Assembly: GCA_017463225.1 (NCBI GenBank)
Contig: JAFTPO010000017.1
Span: 1 to 55,282, forward strand
Length of the DNA: 55,282 bases
DNA from: Lachnospiraceae bacterium
GTDB taxonomy: Bacteria > Bacillota > Clostridia > Lachnospirales > Lachnospiraceae
Direction of reading: 5' to 3'
Part shown: positions 43,623 to 52,876 of the stretch, one piece after another
Layout: every line of letters begins with the position of its first letter
Numbering within the stretch: position 1 is the first letter of the stretch
The notes under the pieces: model-generated
The model's input: only the letters and a program-made list of their open reading frames with translations
What the model was told of the DNA's origin: nothing
Database searches by the model: none
Translations under genes and position numbers: made by a program

Positions 43623-44339
43623 ATGGGAATATCGGTAGGAAATAAAATTGAACTGGTAATGTTAGATGACATTATTAGAAATGAAAAGAATAAAAAGGTT
43701 TATGTCAGCAAGATATATGATATTTTGCCTGGAAATAAGCTTCAGATAGCTATGCCTATTTTTGAGGGTAAGATAGTTCCCTTGAGTGTAAGTGACAAGT
43801 ATTCTGCATGTTTTTACACAGATAAGGGATTGTTGCAGTGTAATGTAATAGTTACATCAAGATATAAGGATGGTCATATGTTCTTTCTTGAGGTTTTAAT
43901 TTTAGGACAGCTTGAGAAGGTACAGAGAAGACAATTTTACAGATATATGTGTAAGGTGGGCGCAAAGATTAGAGTGGTTTCAGATGAGGAATATGAGACA
44001 GGCAAGCCTGAAGGAGAGGTTATCTCAGAGGACGACTTAGAGTGGCAGGACGCCAGAATTCTTGATATCAGTGGCGGTGGTGCTAAGATTTATCAAAGAC
44101 AATTTTTAGATAAGAATGAAATCGTGAAGATTAAATTCGTTTTATCAGTTGCGGACTTAAGCTTTAGATTTAGCTTGTTTGCAAGAGTGCTTGGAAGTGT
44201 ACATGTTCAAAATCATTCGGAGATAATAGAACAAAGATTAGAGTTTATGAAGATAGACCCGGATGACAGGGATAATATAATTAAGTACATCTTCGAAAGT
44301 GAAAGATTAAATAGAGCAAGAGAAATGGGAATGATGTAA
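43623..44339 (+). CDS. YcgR-like PilZ domain protein (c-di-GMP effector)
   Basis: 238 residues: an N-terminal YcgR-N-type barrel (about 1-95) and a C-terminal PilZ domain. The c-di-GMP-binding residues are present: RRQFYR (Arg103, Arg107) and DISGGG (Asp148, Ser150, Gly153). Such proteins act as brakes on the flagellar motor when bound to c-di-GMP (YcgR in E. coli, DgrA/MotI-like in Bacillus). It is encoded between flhG and cheB and overlaps cheB by one base, suggesting co-production with the chemosensory system. Confidence 0.92.
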   Translation: MGISVGNKIELVMLDDIIRNEKNKKVYVSKIYDILPGNKLQIAMPIFEGKIVPLSVSDKYSACFYTDKGLLQCNVIVTSRYKDGHMFFLEVLILGQLEKVQRRQFYRYMCKVGAKIRVVSDEEYETGKPEGEVISEDDLEWQDARILDISGGGAKIYQRQFLDKNEIVKIKFVLSVADLSFRFSLFARVLGSVHVQNHSEIIEQRLEFMKIDPDDRDNIIKYIFESERLNRAREMGMM

Positions 44340-45472
44340 TGAAAAAAGTTCTGGTTATAGATGACTCTGCACTTATGAGAAGGGTTATGTCTGATATAAT
44401 TAGTAATACAAATGAATATATTGTTGCCTATACTGCCTCAAATGGTGTTGAAGGTCTTCGTATTATTGAAGAAAAAAAGGATATTGTTGCAATATTTTGC
44501 GATATGAATATGCCTAAGATGAATGGTTTAGAGCTACTGAAGAATATTAAAGATAAGGGTATAGATACCCCTTTCATTATATTTAGTGCTCAAGATGATG
44601 CCGCAGATACATTTAAAGCTTTAGAGCTGGGTGCTATGGAATTTATAAAAAAGCCGAGCAGAATATTTGTGGATGTTGAATTCAGAGAAAGGGTAAACAA
44701 AGCATTATTTATTGCAAGCTCTATAAATGATAGAGAGGGTGTGGATGCTACATATAAAAATCATGGTAAGGCTCAATCTAAAACAGTGAATTCTGCAATA
44801 GAAAAGAAAACTACTGTGGTACAGAATATAACCACTCCGGTCACAAAAGCAATAGCTTCTAGCTTGGAAGTCGAACACGCAAAGTTAAAAACAAGAAAAC
44901 TGGTTGCTTTGTGCTGTTCAACAGGAGGTCCAAAGGCTTTACAGGCGGTTGTTCCCAAATTACCTAAAAACCTGGCGGCACCTGTACTTATAGTTCAGCA
45001 TATGCCTGCAGGCTTCACAGATACTATGGCACATAGATTGAATGAGCTTAGCAAGATAAGTGTTAAGGAGGCTGCTGAGGGAGATGTTTTAAGATGCGGA
45101 GAGGTGTATATTGCTAAAGGTGGTACACATCTTGCGGTTAAAGAGGAACGTGGTAAGGTGTCAATCTATTTTGATGATACACCGCCTATAGGAGGCTTAA
45201 AGCCTTGTGGCAACATAATGTATAGTAGCATATGCAATCTTTTTGCTTACGATGAGATTGTATGTGTTGTGTTAACAGGTATGGGCGCAGATGGTACGAA
45301 GGGTATTACAGAATTAGCCGGACATAAAAAAATTCATGTAATAGCTCAGGATGAAAAGTCCAGTACGGTCTACGGTATGCCGAAAGCAATATATGAGTCT
45401 GGGCTAACAGACGTTGTATGTGATCTGAATATGATAGCGGAAGAAATTATTAAGAAAGTAGGGGTGCTATAA
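44339..45472 (+). CDS. cheB: Chemotaxis protein-glutamate methylesterase CheB
   Basis: 377 residues. Receiver domain (about 1-120) with Asp55 in FCDMNMPKMNG, a linker rich in Thr/Val, and the esterase domain (about 185-375) with the catalytic triad Ser194 (CCSTGG), His221 (VQHMPAG) and Asp318 (GMGADGT). CheB removes methyl groups from chemoreceptors. The methyltransferase cheR is not in the window. Start and stop overlap neighbours by one base (TAATG). Confidence 0.97.
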   Translation: MKKVLVIDDSALMRRVMSDIISNTNEYIVAYTASNGVEGLRIIEEKKDIVAIFCDMNMPKMNGLELLKNIKDKGIDTPFIIFSAQDDAADTFKALELGAMEFIKKPSRIFVDVEFRERVNKALFIASSINDREGVDATYKNHGKAQSKTVNSAIEKKTTVVQNITTPVTKAIASSLEVEHAKLKTRKLVALCCSTGGPKALQAVVPKLPKNLAAPVLIVQHMPAGFTDTMAHRLNELSKISVKEAAEGDVLRCGEVYIAKGGTHLAVKEERGKVSIYFDDTPPIGGLKPCGNIMYSSICNLFAYDEIVCVVLTGMGADGTKGITELAGHKKIHVIAQDEKSSTVYGMPKAIYESGLTDVVCDLNMIAEEIIKKVGVL

Positions 45473-47541
45473 TGGATTTAAGTCAATATCTTGAAATTTT
45501 TATTGATGAGACAAAAGAACATTTGCAGACACTTAATGATCAGGTTCTTATACTTGAGGCGGAGCCTGAGAATATTGATACTGTAAATGAGATTTTCCGT
45601 GCTGCTCACTCACTTAAGGGTATGGCAGGAACAATGGGCTTTAAGAGAATGCAGAGACTTACTCATGATATGGAGAATGTGTTCTCAGAGGTTCGTAACG
45701 GAAAGCTGAATGTTAATGCTGACATGGTAGATATAGTGTTTAAGTGCTTGGATGCCATAGAGGGTTATTTAGCGAACATTGTTGAATCATCAGATGAGGG
45801 AACTGAGGACAATGAGGAGTTGATTGGCTTACTTAATGCAGCCCTTGAGGGTAAATGCGATACAGGAGAGCCGGAGGTTGTTGCTGAGACTCCGAAGGAG
45901 ACAGCTCCTGCAGGAAGTGAAGAGCGTAAAAAGTATCTTCAGATTCCTATAGCTGATTTTGAAAAGAATGCTATGAATGAAGCTAAGGCTAATGGTATGC
46001 ATGTGTATGCAACTACTGTTTACATTCAGGAGAGCTGTCTGCTTAAGGCGGCAAGAGCATTTCTTGTATTTAAGGGCTTAGAAGGCAAGGGAGAGATAAT
46101 TAAGTCTGTTCCTAGTGTTCAGGACATAGAGGATGAAAGATTTGATTTTGATTTCTCAATGTTTATTCTTTCAGAGAAGCCTATTGAAGAGATTAAGAAG
46201 ATTATAGAGAATGTATCTGAAATCGAAGAGGCGGTTATCGAGGAGTTTGAGATACCGGATGAGGTTCAGGATACAACACCGGTAGCAACTGAAGAAGTTA
46301 AGACAGAGGTAAAGGCTGTTGCAGAGAAGAAGGAAGAGAAGAAGCCTGCAGCTTCAGGTAGCAAGTCATCAAAGCCTGTTGTTAATCGTTCTGTAAGAGT
46401 TGATATTGAGAAGCTTGATGACCTTATGAATCTTGTGTCTGAGCTTATTATCGCTAAGAATGGACTTGTTTCAGTTACCGGCGAGTCAAAGTCTCTTGAC
46501 CAGGGCTTTAATGAGCAGATAGAGTATCTTGAGAGAGTAACTACTAACCTTCATGAGTCAGTTATGAAGGTTCGAATGGTACCTATCGAGAGTGTTGTTA
46601 ATAGATTCCCACGTATGATACGTGACCTTTCTAAGAAGCTTAATAAGGATATGGAGCTTATTATGACTGGTGAGGACACTGAGCTTGATAGAACAGTTAT
46701 CGATGAGATTGGTGATCCACTTATGCATATGCTTAGAAATGCAGCTGACCACGGTCTTGAGTCAACTATTGACAGATTAAAGATTGGTAAGCCAAAGGTT
46801 GGTACAATCAGACTTGATGCATATCAGGATGGAAATAATGTTACAATCGAGGTATCTGATGATGGTGCCGGTGTAGATGTTGAAAAGATTAAGCGCAAGG
46901 CTATAGAGAAGGGTACAATTACTGAGGAGCAGGCTGAGTATATGACAGAGAAGGAAGCTGTTGACCTTCTGTTTGCTCCTGCATTTTCTACTGCAGAGAA
47001 GATTTCTGACGTGTCAGGAAGAGGAGTTGGACTTGATGTAGTTAAGAATAAGATAGAGGGTCTTGGCGGTGATGTTGAGGTTGTAACAAAGCTTGGTGAG
47101 GGAACTAAGTTTATAGTAAGACTTCCTCTTACACTTGCTATTATTCAGGCTCTTATGATTAATATTTCTGATGAGATGTATGCACTTCCACTTAATTCTG
47201 TTGTTACAATCGAGGAGATTACACCAGACGATATTAAGTATGTGCAGACTAAGGAGGTTATTAACCTTCGTGGTACAGTTATTCCTCTTGTTAGACTTAA
47301 TGAGGTGCTTGATATCGAGCCTCTTGAGAGAGATGAGGACGATGATGAGGGCATGATAGTTGTTATCGTTAAGAAGGGTGACAGACAGGCTGGTCTTGTT
47401 ATAGATAAGCTTATCGGTCAGCAGGAGATAGTTATTAAGCCTTTAGGTAAGTACATTAGAGTTCCAAAGCTTATAAGTGGTGCTACAATTCTTGGAAATG
47501 GTGAGGTTGCACTTATAATTGACTCTAACACTTTAGTATAA
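45472..47541 (+). CDS. cheA: Chemotaxis histidine kinase CheA
   Basis: 689 residues. HPt domain with the phosphorylated His46 (RAAHSLKGMAG), a P2-like domain for CheY/CheB docking (about 155-260), a Lys/Pro/Ala-rich linker, the dimerisation helices (VDIEKLDDLMNLVSELIIAK), the HATPase domain (DEIGDPLMHMLRNAADHGLE; VSDDGAGVD; GRGVGLDVVKNKIEGLGG) and the CheW-like regulatory domain. Codon use in the second half is strongly biased toward GTT, CTT, GGT and AAG, hinting at strong expression. Confidence 0.97.
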   Translation: MDLSQYLEIFIDETKEHLQTLNDQVLILEAEPENIDTVNEIFRAAHSLKGMAGTMGFKRMQRLTHDMENVFSEVRNGKLNVNADMVDIVFKCLDAIEGYLANIVESSDEGTEDNEELIGLLNAALEGKCDTGEPEVVAETPKETAPAGSEERKKYLQIPIADFEKNAMNEAKANGMHVYATTVYIQESCLLKAARAFLVFKGLEGKGEIIKSVPSVQDIEDERFDFDFSMFILSEKPIEEIKKIIENVSEIEEAVIEEFEIPDEVQDTTPVATEEVKTEVKAVAEKKEEKKPAASGSKSSKPVVNRSVRVDIEKLDDLMNLVSELIIAKNGLVSVTGESKSLDQGFNEQIEYLERVTTNLHESVMKVRMVPIESVVNRFPRMIRDLSKKLNKDMELIMTGEDTELDRTVIDEIGDPLMHMLRNAADHGLESTIDRLKIGKPKVGTIRLDAYQDGNNVTIEVSDDGAGVDVEKIKRKAIEKGTITEEQAEYMTEKEAVDLLFAPAFSTAEKISDVSGRGVGLDVVKNKIEGLGGDVEVVTKLGEGTKFIVRLPLTLAIIQALMINISDEMYALPLNSVVTIEEITPDDIKYVQTKEVINLRGTVIPLVRLNEVLDIEPLERDEDDDEGMIVVIVKKGDRQAGLVIDKLIGQQEIVIKPLGKYIRVPKLISGATILGNGEVALIIDSNTLV

Positions 47542-47554
47542 TGGAGGTGTGACG

Positions 47555-48016
47555 ATGGATACTAATGCAGTAAGCAATGATACAAAACAGTATATAATGG
47601 TAAAGTTTGATAATGAGCAATATGGTATAGATATTACATATATTGATAATATTGTCAGACTTCAGTCCATAACTAGAGTACCTCATACACAGGAGTATTT
47701 CTTAGGTATAATAAATCTTAGAGGTGAAATTATGCCTGTTATGAGTATGAGAAGAAAGTTTGATCTTCCGGACAAGGAGAATACTAACGCTTCAAGAATT
47801 CTCATTGTAAAGTATGAGGGAAATGCAAAGATAGGTATGCTTGTTGATGAGGTTAAGGAGGTTGTTACCTTATCTGAGGCAGATGTGGAGAAGATTTCAG
47901 GAGATACAGTAGATTCTAACAGAGCTTATCTGGCAGGTGTTGGAAAGTACAATGATACACTTATTTCTCTTCTTAATATTGGAGCTATTATAAATGATAT
48001 TGATAGTGAATTCTAG
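47555..48016 (+). CDS. cheW: Chemotaxis coupling protein CheW
   Basis: 153 residues. A CheW domain with KFDNEQYGIDITYIDNIVRL, HTQEYFLGIINLRGEIMPVM and IGMLVDEVKEVVTLSEADVE. It joins chemoreceptors to CheA. A longer frame from GTG 47549 is possible, but GGAGG (47543-47547) is too near; ATG 47555 is 7 nt away and preferred. Confidence 0.96.
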   Translation: MDTNAVSNDTKQYIMVKFDNEQYGIDITYIDNIVRLQSITRVPHTQEYFLGIINLRGEIMPVMSMRRKFDLPDKENTNASRILIVKYEGNAKIGMLVDEVKEVVTLSEADVEKISGDTVDSNRAYLAGVGKYNDTLISLLNIGAIINDIDSEF

Positions 48017-48026
48017 GAGATAGCTT

Positions 48027-48638
48027 ATGAGCGAAAGATTATCGGAACAAGCATTTAATGCCTTAACTGAATTAGGTAATATTGGTGCCGGCAATGCAAC
48101 AACATCGTTGTCGGTTATGATAAATACCAAGCTTACTATGTCTCCACCTAAGGTGGATATATATGACTTTAACTCCCTTGAAAGCATTTTGGGTGGTCCG
48201 GATGCTACAGTAATGGGAGTTCTAAGTACTATTGGCGGTGATATGAGTGCCATGATATTATTTGTTGTAGGTATGGATGATGCAGAGAATCTAGTAAAGG
48301 CTTTAATGGGTGATGGTGTAGAGTGGCATTCTGAGATGGGCATATCTGCTATAGGTGAGATTGCCAATATAATCATTGGCTCATATGTAGCATCCTTGGA
48401 GACGTTAACCGGGATGAAGATGAGGTATAGTCAGCCGGAATCATGTATTGATATGGCTGGAGCTATACTTAGTGTTCCGTGTATAGAGTTTGGTAAGATT
48501 AGTGATAAGGCGCTACTTATTAATTCGCAGTTTAAAGCAGGTGAAAAGGAGATAAATGGATATATTATGATGATGTCCGAGATTCATTCCTTTGATGCAT
48601 TGCTGAATAAATTAGGTATTGGAGGCATTGATGAGTAA
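48027..48638 (+). CDS. cheC: CheY-P phosphatase CheC
   Basis: 203 residues. Both active half-sites are present: Glu15/Asn18 (TELGNIGAGNA) and Glu111/Asn114 (GEIANIIIGS). CheC removes phosphate from CheY-P and binds CheD in the adaptation system known from Bacillus and Thermotoga. Its end overlaps cheD by 8 bases. Confidence 0.95.
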   Translation: MSERLSEQAFNALTELGNIGAGNATTSLSVMINTKLTMSPPKVDIYDFNSLESILGGPDATVMGVLSTIGGDMSAMILFVVGMDDAENLVKALMGDGVEWHSEMGISAIGEIANIIIGSYVASLETLTGMKMRYSQPESCIDMAGAILSVPCIEFGKISDKALLINSQFKAGEKEINGYIMMMSEIHSFDALLNKLGIGGIDE

Positions 48639-49119
48639 TACAATCAAAGTCGGAATAGCAGACATGAATGTTTGCAAATCTCCTGATAAGATTACTACCA
48701 TTGGCCTTGGTTCCTGTATAGGTGCTGTATTGTACGATAGTAATACTAAAACAGCCGGTTTGGTTCATGTGATGTTACCTGATAGTACTAAAATTAAAAA
48801 TAATCAAAACAAAATGAAATTTGCTGATACAGGCATAGATTTACTGATTGAAAAGCTTGAAAGTATGGGAGTAAATCGAAGGAATATCAAGGCTAAGATA
48901 GCGGGTGGTGCTAAGATGTTCTCCTTTACTTCGGGCTCGTCTGATATTGGCAATATTGGCAACAAAAATATTGAAGCAGTAAGAGCAAGGCTGAAAAGTC
49001 ATAATATTAAAATTGTTAGTGAAGATGTTGGATTGGATTATGGTAGAACCATAGTGTTTGATACGGAAACCTGTGAGCTTTCGGTAATAAAAGCGGGTAA
49101 ACAGGTTAATATTATTTAA
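48631..49119 (+). CDS. cheD: Chemoreceptor glutamine deamidase CheD
   Basis: 162 residues. Active-site Cys29 (TTIGLGSCIGAVLYD) and His46 (AGLVHVMLP) are in place. CheD deamidates receptor glutamines and is controlled by CheC. A longer frame from TTG 48619 contains the ribosome site GGAGG (48621-48625), so ATG 48631, inside the end of cheC, is chosen. Confidence 0.95.
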   Translation: MSNTIKVGIADMNVCKSPDKITTIGLGSCIGAVLYDSNTKTAGLVHVMLPDSTKIKNNQNKMKFADTGIDLLIEKLESMGVNRRNIKAKIAGGAKMFSFTSGSSDIGNIGNKNIEAVRARLKSHNIKIVSEDVGLDYGRTIVFDTETCELSVIKAGKQVNII

Positions 49120-49136
49120 TCTTGAGGTAATTTAAG

Positions 49137-49409
49137 TTGGATTTAAAGGTGAAATATAGGTATGCCAGAGCTTTTGTGGTTTTGGTGGCCGCTTTAATTA
49201 CATTAATACTTAATATCAAGTACGAGAGAGAGATTGTCCGTTCCTTGATTATTATGCTTGTTGTGATTATAGTATTTTATGTTATCTCTACCATTGCCAT
49301 TGCTTTGATTGATAAGATAAGAACTATGGACACAAAGGTTGAAAAGGTTGAGGAAGAGGAAGCAGAGGAAGCACAGACCCAGGAGAATGAATCTAAGGAA
49401 AATGCTTAA
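49137..49409 (+). CDS. Small membrane protein of unknown function between cheD and fliA, 90 aa
   Basis: Starts at TTG 49137 after TTGAGGT. It has two hydrophobic helices (about 10-25, AFVVLVAALITLILNI; about 37-58, LIIMLVVIIVFYVISTIAIA) and a very acidic tail (Glu-rich, EEEEAEEAQTQENESKENA). Function not recognised. The basic N-terminus and position in the operon suggest an accessory motility membrane protein. Confidence 0.75.
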   Translation: MDLKVKYRYARAFVVLVAALITLILNIKYEREIVRSLIIMLVVIIVFYVISTIAIALIDKIRTMDTKVEKVEEEEAEEAQTQENESKENA

Positions 49410-49461
49410 TTCTGATGTTAGAGAAGGTCATATAACGGACAAATAAGGGGTGTACGTGTAG

Positions 49462-50229
49462 ATGGCAATTATTGACAATAAGGAAAGGCTTTGGATAGAG
49501 TATTCTCATTCCAAAACCAGTGCAATAAGAGAGCAAATAATAATTGAATATGTTCCCTTGGTTAAGGTTGTAGCCGGACGTCTTGCTATATATCTTGGAT
49601 CCAATGTAGAGTATGAGGATTTGGTTAGCTACGGCATATTTGGACTTATTGATGCTATAGATAAGTTTGACTATGGTAAGGGTATAAAGTTTGAGACATA
49701 TGCCAGTCTAAGAATAAGAGGTTCAATATTGGACCAGATTAGAAAGATGGATTGGATACCTAGGTCTGTAAGACAGAAGCAGAAGGCTATTGATGCGGCT
49801 ATTAAGAAGCTGGAGACAGAGATAGGTCCTAACTACACTGATGAAGATATGGCTAGGGAGCTTGGTATATCTGATGATGAATATGCTTCATGGCTGGGAC
49901 AGACAAATGTTTCCAACGTATCTTCGCTGGAGGACTTTGTAGAGCAGGGTAACGAGATTAGGTCAAGTGTTGTTCCTGGATATATGAGAGTTGAACCGGA
50001 AGCTGCTGTCGAGGAAAAGGAGCTTAAGGAAGCTCTTATGGAGGCTCTGGAGGCTTTGACTGAGAAGGAAAAGACGGTTGTTCTTCTATATTATTACGAA
50101 GAGCTTACACTGAAGGAGATAAGTAACGTTATGGATGTGTCTGAGTCAAGAGTATCTCAGCTTCATTCTAAGGCGTTAAAGAAGATGCGCGGATATTTAG
50201 GAGAAGATTTCGCAGTGTTAATGGGGTAG
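49462..50229 (+). CDS. fliA: Flagellar sigma factor FliA (sigma-28, SigD/WhiG type)
   Basis: 255 residues. Sigma region 2 (LVSYGIFGLIDAIDKFDYGK, FETYASLRIRGSILDQIRKM), region 3 (IDAAIKKLETEIGPNYTDED) and region 4 with the helix-turn-helix LTLKEISNVMDVSESRVSQL. Directs transcription of late flagellar and chemotaxis genes from TAAA-N15-GCCGATAT-type promoters. Two such sites lie upstream in this operon, so autoregulation is expected. The anti-sigma factor FlgM is not encoded here. Confidence 0.97.
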   Translation: MAIIDNKERLWIEYSHSKTSAIREQIIIEYVPLVKVVAGRLAIYLGSNVEYEDLVSYGIFGLIDAIDKFDYGKGIKFETYASLRIRGSILDQIRKMDWIPRSVRQKQKAIDAAIKKLETEIGPNYTDEDMARELGISDDEYASWLGQTNVSNVSSLEDFVEQGNEIRSSVVPGYMRVEPEAAVEEKELKEALMEALEALTEKEKTVVLLYYYEELTLKEISNVMDVSESRVSQLHSKALKKMRGYLGEDFAVLMG

Positions 50230-51837
50230 ATGTTAATGAAATATAAGAATTCGTTCTTTAAAATTGAATTAAAGGAAGATGGTACATACTTGGACCTTTT
50301 TCCTCCGGTAAGCGATGGTAAAAGTCTGGATTTGAAAGAAATTACAGAATTTTTAGAGGGTAAGGGTGTACCTTTTAATGCGCTAGTTGTAAAGAAAGCG
50401 TTGGAATCTTTGTTAGATAAACCAATTAGAGTAAAGCTTACTGATACTAAGATTGAGAAGTTCGATGAGTCAGCCAAGATAACTATCTCATCTGATAATA
50501 TGATTGCTTACGCAAGATTTTATCCTCCATCAACAGGCGGAAATCTGATGACAAAAAAAGAGATAATTGCTGAGCTTGAGAGAGTAAATGTATCCTATGG
50601 TATTGCCAGTAAGGTTATTGACGTTTTTCTTATGGCAAGACAGTATTGTCTTAATATACCAATTGCTAAGGGTACAAAGCCAGTGCCTGCGCAGGATACA
50701 AAGATTGAATATAAATTTAATACAAAGCCTCTTTCTAAGCCAAAGGTTTTAGAGGATGGTAGTGTTGATTTTCATGAGTTAAACCTATTTACAGGTGTAA
50801 ATCAAGGTGATGTATTGGCTGTTCTCACTCCGCATACTATGGGTGAGCCTGGAAAGGATGTATTTGGACAGGTTGTACAGCCCAATAAACCCAAGATAAA
50901 GATTCTTAAATACGGAAGAAATATTAGTATTTCAGAGGACAGAACCGTAATTACCAGTATGGTAAATGGTAATGTTACTTTAGCCGATGATACTGTTTTT
51001 GTGTCTGACACTTATACTGTTGCGGCAGATGTTGATGCGTCAACAGGAGATATAGAATACGAGGGCAGTGTTATGATACCCGGAACCGTGAAAACCGGAT
51101 TTACCGTTAAGGCCAAGGGTGATATACAGGTAAATGGCGTTGTTGAAGGTGCCACTCTTATAGCTGGTGGAAATATAGTTATAAAAAGAGGTGTTCAGGG
51201 TATGTCTAAGGGTAAACTTGTTGCCGGAGGAGATATCTGTGCCCAGTTTTTTGAGAGTGCTAATGTAGACGTTAAGGGAGATGTCATCGCAGGTTCTATA
51301 TTACACAGTAACATATCATCCGGTGGTAAGGTTATTGTCAGTGGACGAAAAGGCTTTATCGTAGGTGGCGAAGTTGTTTGTGAGTCCTATGTAGAGGTAA
51401 ATAGTATAGGAAATCGAATGGAAACACAAACTATGATTAAGGTTGGAGTTAAGCCTGAGTTGTATGAGGAGATGAAGGGATTGGTTGGTATTGTTACTGA
51501 GCTTAATGATGCCATAGAGGAAACCTCGTCATATTTGGATGTTTATAGAGAAAAAGTAAAGAATGGAGTAAAGCTTACTCCTGAAAATATGAAGCTTATT
51601 AAGCAGTATAATGCTAAACTGGATGAATTGAATGCCCAGCGTGGGGATAAAAATGAGAGACTTCTTGAGATTAGGGAGGAGTTAAATAAGGGTAAACAGG
51701 GAAGCGTTAAAGTATTAGGAAATGTATATCGAGGTGTTACCTTATTTATTGCCAGCTGTATACATATAGTTAAGGATAAAGAGGTTCATGGATTATATAA
51801 AATAGTAGATGGAGAAGTGAAGCCTACTGCTTTCTAA
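50230..51837 (+). CDS. FapA/DUF342 family protein
   Basis: 535 residues. The DUF342 region with a polymer-forming, beta-helix-like core: repeats of Gly/Val strands from about 255 to 400 (DIEYEGSVMIPGTVKTGFTV, KAKGDIQVNGVVEGATLIAG), then a coiled-coil segment (about 420-490). Two start codons (ATG 50230 and ATG 50236) adjoin the fliA stop. In other bacteria FapA-type proteins sit in flagellar or envelope operons; the function in motility is not established. Confidence 0.85.
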   Translation: MLMKYKNSFFKIELKEDGTYLDLFPPVSDGKSLDLKEITEFLEGKGVPFNALVVKKALESLLDKPIRVKLTDTKIEKFDESAKITISSDNMIAYARFYPPSTGGNLMTKKEIIAELERVNVSYGIASKVIDVFLMARQYCLNIPIAKGTKPVPAQDTKIEYKFNTKPLSKPKVLEDGSVDFHELNLFTGVNQGDVLAVLTPHTMGEPGKDVFGQVVQPNKPKIKILKYGRNISISEDRTVITSMVNGNVTLADDTVFVSDTYTVAADVDASTGDIEYEGSVMIPGTVKTGFTVKAKGDIQVNGVVEGATLIAGGNIVIKRGVQGMSKGKLVAGGDICAQFFESANVDVKGDVIAGSILHSNISSGGKVIVSGRKGFIVGGEVVCESYVEVNSIGNRMETQTMIKVGVKPELYEEMKGLVGIVTELNDAIEETSSYLDVYREKVKNGVKLTPENMKLIKQYNAKLDELNAQRGDKNERLLEIREELNKGKQGSVKVLGNVYRGVTLFIASCIHIVKDKEVHGLYKIVDGEVKPTAF

Positions 51838-51868
51838 AGTAGGTTAGCTATTAGAAGGGGTTGATATT

Positions 51869-52180
51869 ATGATTCCACCAATTATTGCTATGCAGAGCTC
51901 ACAATCCGTAGCCAGCATACAACAAAGTAAAGATGGTCAAAATGTTCTGCAGAGTCAAAACGCCTTTCAACAGGTAAAGGAGGAGACCAGACAGGTAAAG
52001 GAGACCGTTGTTCAAAAGGAAGAGGCTGTGTTTTATCAGCAGCGTCATGATGCTAAAGAAGAGGGAAAAAACAAATATGAGAACCTCTATAGCAATAAAA
52101 AGAAAAAGAATAAAAATGACGAGGACAAGCCTATAAGTACATTGGGTATTAGTCGCGTGAATTTTGATATTAAGGTATAA
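51869..52180 (+). CDS. Small hydrophilic protein of unknown function, 103 aa
   Basis: No domain recognised. Gln/Lys/Glu-rich, without a membrane helix. A helical coiled-coil-like middle (VKEETRQVKETVVQKEEAVF) leads into a very basic run (KKKKNKNDEDK) and ends ISRVNFDIKV. AGAAGGGG precedes ATG 51869. Its place between fapA and the swrB-like gene and its composition, like that of flagellar chaperones or linker proteins, suggest a motility accessory. Confidence that it is coding comes from its ribosome site and spacing. Confidence 0.65.
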   Translation: MIPPIIAMQSSQSVASIQQSKDGQNVLQSQNAFQQVKEETRQVKETVVQKEEAVFYQQRHDAKEEGKNKYENLYSNKKKKNKNDEDKPISTLGISRVNFDIKV

Positions 52181-52222
52181 ACTACATGTATAAAAGATAC
52201 TAGATAAGATAGGAGAAATATT

Positions 52223-52876
52223 ATGTCACCAACAGTTATTATATTAATTGTCATAGGAATTATATTTATATTTGTAAGCTATTTTTTTGCTGAAAGCTTT
52301 GAAAAGGAGGAACCAAAGGATGATGTAATTGAGGTTCCAACTGAATTGACAGAAGAACAGAAAGCTCAGATAGACAAGCTGATTAAGGATTATATGGATG
52401 AGAGAATAGGAATTCAGTTAGATGATATAGAAGGTAAATTCTCTGAAATTGTTAATCAGAAGACCTTAGCTTTAGGAGATTATGCTGTTACTGTCAATGA
52501 AGAGATAGAGAAGAATCACAACGAAGTCACTTTCCTTTATAGTATGCTTTCTGATAAGCAGAAGGAGCTTATGACCACTGTTGAGATGATAGACTCTTAT
52601 AAGAAGGAAATTGAGGCTATGATAGCCAATAAGCAAATTGTTGCCCAGACTAAGCAGGAGGCAGAGGAGCAAGAATTAAAGGAGGCTATCTCTGAGATTG
52701 ATGAAGAACTTAGCCAGGAAACAACCGAGGTTGAAGCTTCAGTGGATGGAAGTAAGGATATTATTCTGGAAATGCACAAGTCAGGACTTAGTATACTTGA
52801 AATAGCTAAGCATCTTGGCTTAGGCGTTGGTGAGGTTAAGCTTGTAGTAGATTTATATCAAGGAGATGCGAAGTAA
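52223..52876 (+). CDS. SwrB-like membrane-anchored protein (DUF6115-type C-terminus)
   Basis: 217 residues: an N-terminal membrane helix (about 4-24, VIILIVIGIIFIFVSYFFAE), a long coiled coil (about 45-170), and a C-terminal helix-turn-helix-like segment ILEIAKHLGLGVGEVKLVVD. The layout and position after sigD/fliA and before rpsB match B. subtilis SwrB, which promotes FliF/FliG/FliP assembly of the basal body. Sequence is not strongly conserved in this family, so the assignment leans on architecture and synteny. It overlaps the next gene by one base. Confidence 0.72.
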   Translation: MSPTVIILIVIGIIFIFVSYFFAESFEKEEPKDDVIEVPTELTEEQKAQIDKLIKDYMDERIGIQLDDIEGKFSEIVNQKTLALGDYAVTVNEEIEKNHNEVTFLYSMLSDKQKELMTTVEMIDSYKKEIEAMIANKQIVAQTKQEAEEQELKEAISEIDEELSQETTEVEASVDGSKDIILEMHKSGLSILEIAKHLGLGVGEVKLVVDLYQGDAK

